A DNA stretch of 64,000 nucleotides from Tahibacter aquaticus (GTDB taxonomy: Bacteria; Pseudomonadota; Gammaproteobacteria; Xanthomonadales; Rhodanobacteraceae): the NCBI RefSeq assembly GCF_004363655.1, contig NZ_SNZH01000024.1, positions 1 through 64,000 on the forward strand, written 5' to 3'. This document shows positions 49,401-57,700 of the stretch, piece by piece. Both the position numbers and the translations under genes were made by a program. The notes beneath the pieces are model-generated. The model ran no database searches, was not told where the DNA came from, and worked only from the letters and a program-made list of their open reading frames with translations. Position 1 is the stretch's first letter, and every line of letters starts with the position of its first letter.

Positions 49401-51481
49401 CGCCCACAGCGGTCGGTACGCGCACGGCCGCGCTGCGCATAGCCAACAACGACCCGAACGAAAATCCCTTCGATATTGTGCTGTCAGGCACCGGCGGTGC
49501 TCCCGAAATCGATGTCGAGCAACCCAGCGGCACAGCGTTGCTGAACGGCGGTTCGCGCAACTTCGGCACCGTGGTGGCCGGCGGTTTTGCGACGAAACAG
49601 TTCTTTATCAAGAACTCCGGCGCCGCCTCGCTCCACGGTGTAAGCGCCAGCCTGGGCGGCCCCGACGCCACAGCGTTCCAGATCGTCTCGAACCCCAGCG
49701 CGACAGTGGCGCCAGGCAACGCTACGGTATTCACGATGGCCTTCGTGCCCACGGCAGCCGGCGTAAAAACCGCAACCCTCACCATCGTCAGCAACGATGC
49801 CGACGAGAACCCCTACCTCGTCAGCCTTTCCGGCACTGCCGACGATACCGATATCGTGGTCGAGCAGCCCGCCGGCAACGTCGTGCCAGACGGCGGTTCG
49901 CGTTACCTGGGCAGCGCCAGTCCCGGCGGCAGCATCGATTCGGTGTTCACCATCCGCAACGCCGGCAGCAGTGGCCCTGCCCTGTCCGGGCTGGGCATCA
50001 CGATCGACGGCGCCGATGCGGCTTCGTTTTCCATCGTGGCCAATCCGGTAGCGCCAATCCCGCTGGGTGGCAGCACCACCTTCACGTTGCGCTTTGCCCC
50101 GATCACCCGTGGGGCAAAGACCGCGAGCCTGCACATCGCGAGCAACGATCCGGACGAGAACCCCTACGACATCGCGCTTTCCGCCGACGGCATCAGTCCG
50201 GAGATCGTTGTGGAACAGCCGTTGGCCGTCGATGTCCCCGACGGCGGCAGCCGCAACGTCGGCAGCGTGAACCTCGGCGCGACGGCGTCGCTGGATTTCA
50301 CGATCCGCAACCGTGGCGACAGTGAACTCGCGCTGGGCTCCGCTTCGATCAGTGGCACGAATGCTGCGGACTTCGCCATCGTGCGGCAACCCGAGAGCAT
50401 CGTCGGCGCACCGATGCAGTCGAGCAACGGCAGCTTCGAAACGCCGCTGCTGGGCGCCGGTGCCTTCGTCGCTTCCCCGGCGGGTGCGGCGTGGAATTTC
50501 GGCGCGCGCGCGGGTGTGGCGCGCAGCGGATCGCCGTGGTTCGTGAACGCGCCGCCCAGCGGCGCGCAGGCCGCCTATATCCAGGTGCAATCCAACGACA
50601 TGGAGTCCTATCTGGAGCAGCCGGTCACCTTCGCGAACGCCGGCCTCTACCTCATTCGCTTTTCCTACGTCCGTCGCGGGTCAGGTTATGGCGGCACCAG
50701 CATCGAAGTCAGCATCGACAACACCGTGATCGACACGCTGCCGTTGAACCTGCAGAACGACGATACCTGGCGTACGTTCGTCGTGCCGTATACGAACCCA
50801 TCGCCGGGCGCGACCCGCACCCTTCTACTCCGCGGCAACCTGATCGATGGCGATCGTGCCACCGCCATCGATGATGTGCGCATCGAAAGCACCGCGATCA
50901 CGAAGGTCCGCTTCCTGCCGCGCGGCAGCGGCATTCGCACGGCAACGCTTTCGATCCCGAACAACGACGCCGACGAAAATCCGTTCGATATCACGCTGAC
51001 CGGCAGCGGCAGCGGCCAGGGTGCTGACTTGCAAGTCAGCAAGACGAATTTCGGCTCAAACCTGTATCCCGGCGAAGACACGGCCTACACGATTCAGGTC
51101 TTGAACGCAGGCCCGGACCGTGTGTCGAACGTGCGCGTAGCCGATACCCCGCCTGCCGCGCTGATCAATGCGCATTGGACCTGCACCTCGACGCCCGGCT
51201 CGCTGTGTCCGAACGCCAGTGGCAGCGGCAATCTGGAAGAACTCGTCGCGCAGCCGCTGCCTAGTGGCGCCTTGCTGCAGTACGCGTACTTCGCCCGAGT
51301 GGCGGGTGGAGCGAGCGGATTCGTGACCAACATCGCCACCGTGACCAGCAACGATCCCGCGGTGCCCGAAGTCGATGCGGCGAACAACAACGCCACCGAC
51401 ACCGATTCCATCGTCGGTGACGGTCTATTCCGCGACGATTTCGAGTCGAACCAAAGCAGCTTGCTGCGACCGCCCCTGTGA
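46439..51481 (+). CDS. Giant modular secreted/surface protein
   Basis: 1680 residues. Signal peptide (1-41); LamG-like domain (about 45-240); a beta-helix-type opener (TTNDSGDGSLRKAM, 245-335); a Gly-rich stretch over 50% Gly (338-620); an autotransporter-type beta-strand repeat (KTGAGTLALS, about 700-735); four choice-of-anchor-D repeats starting at about 904, 1024, 1138 and 1256, each opening with EQP...DGGSR or similar; a 160-residue beta-rich domain with SFETP (1327-1487) inserted into the fourth repeat; a DUF11-like domain (1527-1660); and a terminal FRDDFES motif. Likely surface or matrix adhesin. The AGGGGG and signal at 46439 set the start; 46373 is an in-frame alternative. Confidence 0.8.
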   Translation: MGGTHRASRVGSLCAACAFSAATAAVLLATTAQPAVAAVTPIDYYRMGETENAAPGTASATPDSVGGKTMTLVGSPLYTADTASTAISATGSTRSLWFFAGTSGSASLLTTATDNVGLEAWVKPSSMPAGSHCLVYNGSSGANGFGLFMNGASYEARIGSTSFGAAPATTTDWVHLAVVRSGGVATFYVNGVANATSLVAMVTPTGQFGVAASPPAFSNDLFFGHVDEVRAFTFAPGAFVPADLLIARRTVSTTNDSGDGSLRKAMTAAPAGTIIDILIPGTLTLQSPLPFVTGALRISGPGSASFTIDGANLHRPFFIDAPTSAVSLSGVTIAHGRAKGGNGGGGMFTGGGGLGAGGAMFVNRGNLTLSDVAFAGNQAVGGNGGDSRQGPSGSGGGGLGGDGGSAGFTDGSGGGGFLGRGGDSPVNFSGSGGGGGVVGNGGNSGNGGGGGGGAWTAGQDGQASTGGTGADGLGGNGGTRTFNGQNGGAGLDYGGGGGGGGASGNSIDGKGGAGGRFGGGGGGAYDFSTYGHAAGAGGEFGGGGGTLGYAGQNAGDGGWGGGGGGSRYGKPGTSGFGGGGGSASNVTAQAPGGAFGGRGSVGYSLGGAGGGGGALGAAVFVRADNGATLTVREPQFDVGTVMAGAAGGEILGNCLSFCALGGTARGETMFLLGGATTLDVSSGTRTIPGTIGSSAAAPAALVKTGAGTLALSANSIELGNVDVAAGTLQVNGTLGSPQVSVASGAAIGGSGTVVALQVHAAATLAPGAGVGNLTTGGLSLAGAIHYNWQLLDASAAAGIGYDTLTINGALDLSGASGSKINLWTLSSMAPDVSGLASNFDAEVAASWTLIHTTGGISGFSAASFAIVTGAENGTSGFANPYAGQFSVAVVGNDLVLKYLPAQEIAIEQPVGTDVADGGSRDFGLVNLGTSGTFTFTLFNRGGGPDLLLSGNPLVAVSGDNAAEFVVTRQPSSPVTAAAGSTTFDVAFTPTAVGTRTAALRIANNDPNENPFDIVLSGTGGAPEIDVEQPSGTALLNGGSRNFGTVVAGGFATKQFFIKNSGAASLHGVSASLGGPDATAFQIVSNPSATVAPGNATVFTMAFVPTAAGVKTATLTIVSNDADENPYLVSLSGTADDTDIVVEQPAGNVVPDGGSRYLGSASPGGSIDSVFTIRNAGSSGPALSGLGITIDGADAASFSIVANPVAPIPLGGSTTFTLRFAPITRGAKTASLHIASNDPDENPYDIALSADGISPEIVVEQPLAVDVPDGGSRNVGSVNLGATASLDFTIRNRGDSELALGSASISGTNAADFAIVRQPESIVGAPMQSSNGSFETPLLGAGAFVASPAGAAWNFGARAGVARSGSPWFVNAPPSGAQAAYIQVQSNDMESYLEQPVTFANAGLYLIRFSYVRRGSGYGGTSIEVSIDNTVIDTLPLNLQNDDTWRTFVVPYTNPSPGATRTLLLRGNLIDGDRATAIDDVRIESTAITKVRFLPRGSGIRTATLSIPNNDADENPFDITLTGSGSGQGADLQVSKTNFGSNLYPGEDTAYTIQVLNAGPDRVSNVRVADTPPAALINAHWTCTSTPGSLCPNASGSGNLEELVAQPLPSGALLQYAYFARVAGGASGFVTNIATVTSNDPAVPEVDAANNNATDTDSIVGDGLFRDDFESNQSSLLRPPL

Positions 51482-51644
51482 CGCAGACGTAAGCCCGCGA
51501 AGGTTCGGATCGTGGTTGTTGGGCCGCAGACAATGAATGCTGCCTGGCCCAGTTCTGCATGCTCCCGGCGTTCGAGCCGACCTGGATCGCGATCCCCTGC
51601 GCCGTCGCGAAACCCGTCCAACGCCACAATTCTTTCGAGATGCG

Positions 51645-51671
51645 CCCTTCCCCCAACAGGGAGAAGGGTTT
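51645..51671. terminator. Possible terminator between the giant protein and subtilase genes
   Basis: CCCTTC-C-CCC pairs with GGG-A-GAAGGG across an AACA loop, followed by TTT on the plus strand. Stem of nine pairs with one mismatch, 164 bases after the stop of the giant protein. The T run is short, so the call is weak. Confidence 0.35.
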
Positions 51672-51698
51672 CCGTCGCAGCGTGCGGCGGCGGTGCGG

Positions 51699-54686
51699 CT
51701 ATTCGCCTGGCGCGCCACCGAGTTGAATCGCGTCGCCCGAGCCATTGGTGCCCGTCGCACGGATCACGTAGTTGCCGTTCGAGCCGATCGCTTCCGGGTT
51801 GAGTTTCAGGTCCACTGCAGCGCTGCCCAGATCCGGGTCTTCTCCGACATAGTTGCCGGTGTACGAACGTCCGCGGAACTCCGAAACTTCCGCCGTCGCC
51901 GGGCGTGGACCGGTGCCGGTCGGACGGCTCAGTGCGATGACGACATCGCCCGGCCCCTTGAGCACGATCGGCGTCGCGAGGTTCACCACGCGCAGGCGCG
52001 CGCCCGCCGTGGTGATCGTGTAGCCCTTCTGTGCGCCGACCAGAACGGCGCCGTTGGTCGGGTCGCGATCGTTGTCCTGATAGACGTAGAAATCGTAACG
52101 GTCGCCGGCGTGGACGTAGCTGGCCGATCCGGTCAGGAACGTGATCGATGTCAGCGTGATCGGAAACGCCGAAACGGGCGGCGAATAGCGGTTGAGCCAC
52201 AGGAACGCACACGCTGTGTCGCAGCCGATCGCGCTGTAGCCGCTGAAGAAATTATCGACGTCGAACGTGCAGTTGCCGGCATTGCATTCGACGCTGATCT
52301 CGCTGCCCTGCACGACTACCGGCAGATGCTGGTCCGGCGAGCGGCCGCCGGTTTCCTGCAGCACGACGCGCCCGAACGAATACGCACCGGGCAAGGTGAT
52401 GTCGTTGATCGCGGCACTGAAGGTCATCTCCTGCACCGCGCCCGGGGCCAGCGTGAACGTGGCCGGCTGCGCCGTCAGCGTATAGCCCGACGGCTGCACG
52501 AACGAAGCGGTCCAGGTGCCGGTCTGGGTCAGGCGATTGCGAACCTTGCGCGTCCAGCTGCACTGGTCGCCGCAGCGGATGTTGCGCAGCGACGGCAGGT
52601 TCAGTGCGGTCAGGTCGAGGCTGCCGCCGTTGGGGTTGGCGGCACTGTAGTTTTCCACGCTGTCGGCCAGCGTCAGGCCGGCCCGTGCGGCCTTGGTCAG
52701 GTCGACGCGGCCGCTGCCAACATCGTCCGCATCCCACGCTGTCACGCCGTCCTGCTTGAAGCCCACGGTCGACGCCGTCGTCATCAGCGCCGATTTGATC
52801 TCGTCGACGGCCCAGCCCGGATGCAGCTTGCGCAGCAACGCCGCGCTTCCGGCGATATGCGGCGACGCCATCGAGGTGCCGCTCAACACGCCGTAGTTGC
52901 CGGACGCTGGGTCGAGCGCCGCATAGGTCACGATGCCCGGTGCGCTGATGTCCGGCTTGGCGAGGTTCGACAGCGGCGGCGGAACCGGCCCGCGCAGGCT
53001 GAAGTCTCCCAGAATATCGCTCTGCACTTGTGGAAAACTGCGCTTGAGATAGTTGCCTGTGGCCCAGGTGATCGCCTCGAAACCCGCACCGAAGATCGTA
53101 TCGGCGGCCAATGCAGGCCCCTGATGCGCCGTGACGAAAGCGATCAGTTCGTTGCCGACCGCCGAGTCGGCGATGCTGAAGGCGGCGATGTTGGCAGGTG
53201 CGCCGGTCGTATCCATGCCGAGCGTGGCGCCGACATTGTTGGTGATCACGACCATGCGCGCACCGGCTGCGGCGGCGTTGGTGATTTTCTCGGTGAAGCT
53301 GCAGATGCCGCGCGCGACGACGGCGATGGCCCCGTTGAAATATCCGGGCGCGAAGCCGCCGTCGGCGGTGCAGCCGATCGGATTGCCGGCGCTCGCGCGC
53401 AGCGGGATGCCAGCCAGGTTGCTGGTCAGCGCGGCGGGCAGCGTGGTGGTGCCCCCGGCCAGCGCGATACCGTGAAAGCTGGGGGGCACAGTGCCCGGCC
53501 CCGCTACCGTCAGTGCCGGCGCAATGATCTGCCGGCTGCTCGACGCGGCGACCGTTGTGACCCACGGCGAGATGTTGGCGACGCGGCCGGTCGGGTCGGT
53601 GCATGCCGCGGCGGTATTGCCGGCCGAGGCGGCGACGAACACATCGGCGCTGAACGCCGCCAGCAGATCGAGGCCGTCTTCCCATGGGCTGCCGTAGCCG
53701 CAGCGCTGGCCCAGCGAATAGTTGATCACGTCGACCTGGTCGACGATCGCGGTCTCGATCGCCGCGTGCAGCATGTCGTCATAGCAGCCGGCGGCGACGC
53801 AGGCCTTGTAGCTGACAACCGTGGCACACGGCGCAACGCCCGACATCGATTGACCCGGCAGCAGATCCGGTGGCGGTGACGCATTCAGATCGATGACGTT
53901 GCCGGCAGCGGTCGATGCGGTGTGTACGCCGTGCCCGATTCCGGCATCGGCTTCGGGGTTCGTGCCGATGCAGCCGCCGGTGCTGCTGTTCGCCGTGCAG
54001 TCCTTGGCGATCAGCTTGGGATTCGTGGCGCTGAGACCGCACGACGCGTCGTTGGCGAATGACGGATGCGGACTGTTGGCACCGCTGTCGATCACGCCGA
54101 TGCGTATCCCTTCGCCGCGCGACGGCGCCATGCCCGCGGGCACCTGGCTGCCGTCCCACAGCGTGCCGGCACCGATGAAGCCCGGGCTGCCGAACGTCGA
54201 CAGCGGCTGCACGCGCACCGGCGTCACGGCGCGCACGCCGTCCACGCCGGCGACGATCGCGGCTTCCGCCGGCGACAAGGCGACGGACACGCCGTGCTTG
54301 GCGACCTCGTACCGCTGGCTGATCACCAGCGGCCTGCCCAGCACCTGCTCGATCGCGCTGAGGTGGCTTTCGCGCTGCTGCGACAGATACGCCGCGTAGT
54401 CGTGCGCGGCGGTCGATGCGCGATTGAACTTGCGCGCAGTGGTCGTCGCTCCACCCGGCGCCGTGCGGGCGAGCCCGGGCCTATCGCCGCGGTACTGGAC
54501 GAGGCCGGGTTCGTCGAACGTGAGAATGTAGCGGCCGGTCGGCGATTCGGCCTCGGCCTTGTCATTGACGGCGTTCACGCGCGGCGGCGCGGCGGTTGCC
54601 GGCATGACGGCGGCGGAACTCAGAACGACGCCGATGACGGCAGCCAGGATAGTGCGCGGGAACGGTTTCATGAGTGACGGTTTCAT
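51699..54686 (-). CDS. Secreted subtilisin-family serine protease
   Basis: 995 residues. Signal peptide (1-33), a propeptide-like region (about 48-165), then the S8 domain: Asp200 (GVIDSG), His252 (GHGVH), Asn357 (SAGN) and Ser605 (GTSMASPH). A PA-type domain (about 395-535) is inserted between Asn and Ser, as in many S8 proteases, and contains a motif IFGAGFE (531-537) that is normally seen at the C-terminus of exported proteins of this group. After 640 come beta-rich domains and a C-terminal region of about 250 residues with several cysteines. Start ATG 54686; a second ATG at 54671 follows. It is encoded 71 bases after the propeller protein on the same strand. Confidence 0.88.
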   Translation of the reverse strand: MKPSLMKPFPRTILAAVIGVVLSSAAVMPATAAPPRVNAVNDKAEAESPTGRYILTFDEPGLVQYRGDRPGLARTAPGGATTTARKFNRASTAAHDYAAYLSQQRESHLSAIEQVLGRPLVISQRYEVAKHGVSVALSPAEAAIVAGVDGVRAVTPVRVQPLSTFGSPGFIGAGTLWDGSQVPAGMAPSRGEGIRIGVIDSGANSPHPSFANDASCGLSATNPKLIAKDCTANSSTGGCIGTNPEADAGIGHGVHTASTAAGNVIDLNASPPPDLLPGQSMSGVAPCATVVSYKACVAAGCYDDMLHAAIETAIVDQVDVINYSLGQRCGYGSPWEDGLDLLAAFSADVFVAASAGNTAAACTDPTGRVANISPWVTTVAASSSRQIIAPALTVAGPGTVPPSFHGIALAGGTTTLPAALTSNLAGIPLRASAGNPIGCTADGGFAPGYFNGAIAVVARGICSFTEKITNAAAAGARMVVITNNVGATLGMDTTGAPANIAAFSIADSAVGNELIAFVTAHQGPALAADTIFGAGFEAITWATGNYLKRSFPQVQSDILGDFSLRGPVPPPLSNLAKPDISAPGIVTYAALDPASGNYGVLSGTSMASPHIAGSAALLRKLHPGWAVDEIKSALMTTASTVGFKQDGVTAWDADDVGSGRVDLTKAARAGLTLADSVENYSAANPNGGSLDLTALNLPSLRNIRCGDQCSWTRKVRNRLTQTGTWTASFVQPSGYTLTAQPATFTLAPGAVQEMTFSAAINDITLPGAYSFGRVVLQETGGRSPDQHLPVVVQGSEISVECNAGNCTFDVDNFFSGYSAIGCDTACAFLWLNRYSPPVSAFPITLTSITFLTGSASYVHAGDRYDFYVYQDNDRDPTNGAVLVGAQKGYTITTAGARLRVVNLATPIVLKGPGDVVIALSRPTGTGPRPATAEVSEFRGRSYTGNYVGEDPDLGSAAVDLKLNPEAIGSNGNYVIRATGTNGSGDAIQLGGAPGE

Positions 54687-54757
54687 GAGTATCTGTCTCG
54701 AAAGATTCGGCCCAATCCGGAAACCGGACGTCGCGCGAGGCGGCGTCCGGTTCCGAC

Positions 54758-57700
54758 CTACGGTGTGGCGGCGTCGAAGCCGTTGGCGAAAACCCGGTCG
54801 CCGGTGACGGTGACGGTGAAGCCGACCGGCACGCGTACCAGCGAACGGCTGCGGTCGTTGCTGAACACGCACAGGTTGGCCTCGTAACGGCCAGGCGCGA
54901 GACCGGCGGCATTGAGCGTCACGTCGATCGCGGCGCGCGCACCGGGCGGTGTCACGCCGGCGGTCTGGTTCACCGTCAGCCACGGCAACTGCGCGGGATG
55001 CGCGCAGCGACCGCCGGCGACGGCGATGCTCAGGCCATCGATGCCGCCTCTGACCGGCGTGCCCTCCGGCTCGATCGCCGGCAGCACGCCGACACGCGAG
55101 GCGAGGCCAGTGACGAGGTCGACCGTGTAGACGGCGCCGTTGTTCGAGAGCAGATACAGCGTGCCGCTGGCAGCGTCGAAATCGGCGCTGTTCGGGTTGG
55201 CGCCGTCGGCCAGGTTGAAGCCGAGCCAGCCGATGGTCGCCGCCTGGCCGCTGGTCTTGTCGATCGCGACCAGCGTGTTGTTGAAGTTGTCGATACCGTA
55301 CAGCGCCCCCTCGGGCGACACCGCGATGCTGGTGATGCACGCGGCAGCGCCGGTATTGATCGCACCGATCCGGGTCGCGGCTGCCGTGGCGAGGTTGATC
55401 GTGTACAGCTCGGACGCGTTGGCGACCGCGCAGCCCTGCCCGTTCGTCGTCGCGGCAAACATCGTGTCGGTGCTGGCGTCCCAGGCCAAGCCGCTCCAGA
55501 CCTGCGTCAAACCCACGGGATTCGCCATGCCGATGACCGAGGTGGCACCGCTCGCCGCTTCGATCTGCGCGAACGATCCATCATTGCCGAGCGCGTACTG
55601 CCGGCTGAAATCGTTGCCGGCGAAATCGATTGCGGCCATGCCGTCCGGCAGCCGCGCAATGCCGGCGCCGTGCACGAGCTGCGTCGGGTTGGCTGCATCG
55701 AAGCTCAGCCATCCGCCCCAGGCGTACGCCGGCACGGCGAACACCGAACGCGGCGCAGGGTCGTTCTGCGGATTGCCGCCGGCAAGCCCCGGCGCATCGT
55801 CGAATCCGGCGCCATTCGCGTCGCGCGAACCGGCAGGCGGCACGTAGCGTCGCGCGGCCGGCGGAAAATGCGCCTGCGCCGCCGCCTCGGCCAGCGACCA
55901 CGCCAGATCCATATCGCCGTCGTTGCCGATCGTCAGCGCCTGGTGCACCTGCGCAGCGGCAGCGGCGCTCGTTTCAATGGCACCGGGTAGCACCGCCAGT
56001 CGCGGCATGCCGACCGAGACGAGCACCTCGGACGACGCGTAGCGCGGCACGTCGGTCGGCGTCCACGTGATGGCCTGCCCGTCGGTCAGCACGGGGCTGC
56101 TGTACGAGTGCTGCCGGAACGGCTGCGGCGCACCGGGAGACGATAAGTCGACGCCGATGGTGTAGCCGAACAAGCCCACGGTCGCCGAGCCGCCCATGTC
56201 CGGATTCGGTTCGGCCAGCACGTCAAACGTCAGATGATCGTAGACGTAGTGAATCTTGCCGGTGCCTTCCTCGAACACGACCTGGAACGTGATGCCGCGG
56301 GCCGGGTTCGGATACAGCGCGTGGTCCTTGCCGTTCCACTGCACGATCAGACGGCGGTTCGGCGCGGTGCCGAGCGTCGCGTAGTAGATCTTGCCGCGCG
56401 TGCCGAGCAGGTCCCAGTACACGGCCAGGCCGTTCGGATACGGACCCGGGTACGAGACCGCAGGCATCGTGCTGTTGTCGCTCAGCAGCGGTGGAATGCT
56501 GACGTCGGCGGTCGGGCATTCTTCGTCGCCACCACCGCGGCGCAGATACACCGAGCCGCTGTTGTTGATGCACAGCATGCCGAGCGCACCTTCGCGGAAA
56601 ACCTGCCCGTAGAACGTGATCGGAAAAGGCAGCGATCGCAGCGGATAGCGGCCATACACCTCCAGTGCAGGCACCGCGGTGCCGGTACCGCTGATATCGG
56701 TGAACGGCACCGCGGCGCCGGCGTCTTTCTCGTAGTCCGGCAGGCTCGCCGTCGCGCTCCAGGTAAACAGCGGCGCCTGATCCTGCGTACCGGCGGTGAT
56801 CAGACGGTTGTAGCGGTAGCTGCCGCCGGGCGGCAGTGCCTGCTCGCGCTGGCTGAAGAAGCGATCCTGGCCCCAGTACTGGTACTGGTACTGCGACGGG
56901 AAGCCGAACGTCACCATCGTCAGCGTGTGGTAGTTCAGCGTGATGTCGCTGTGGTTGGTCACGGTGAAGCAGTAGTTGATCTGCTCGCCGGGCACGGCGT
57001 CGATCTCCGACGCGGTGCCACACGCCGGCGGCGGTTCGGTGCTGACGGTGACTTTGAGTTCCAGCCCGCCATGCTCGACCACTTCGTTGCGCAGCGCGAA
57101 CGCCGCCTGCAGTCCCTGCGCCGCGGCGGTGACGACATAGTTGCCGCCACTGGCATTGGCGCGCGCGGTGACGCGGGCCTCGCCGTTGGCATCCGTGGTG
57201 GCCGACGCGGCCGAGAGCGTCGCGCTCGCGCCCGAGGCCGGCGCGGCGAAATCGACGGCGACGCCGGCGACCGGTGCGCCAGACGCATCGGTCACGCGCA
57301 CGGTCAACGGCACGGCGAACGCGGTGTTCACCGCGCTGGCCTGCGGCGTGCCGCGCATGGCGGCCAGCGCCGCCGGCCGGTGGAACCGCGCGATGACGTT
57401 GCAGTCGGCGACGACGTGACCGGTGGTGTAGACCGTGCCTGCCAGGCTACCGCCGCAACCTTCGATCGCGGCGAGGTAGTAGCCCGCGTCCGGCACCACC
57501 GTGAACGGCGTGGTCTGCGCAAACAGCACGGCCTGACGGGTGTCCGGCAGCAGCTTGCCGTTCGCGCCGGCAGCCGGGGTCACGTGATAGGTCACCGTTT
57601 CGAACACGAAGTCGGCCGTCACGTTGCAATGCCCGACGACGGGCGCGGTGGTGTAGACCAGGCCGCTCAGCGTTCCGCCGCAACCGGCGACATGGCCGAT

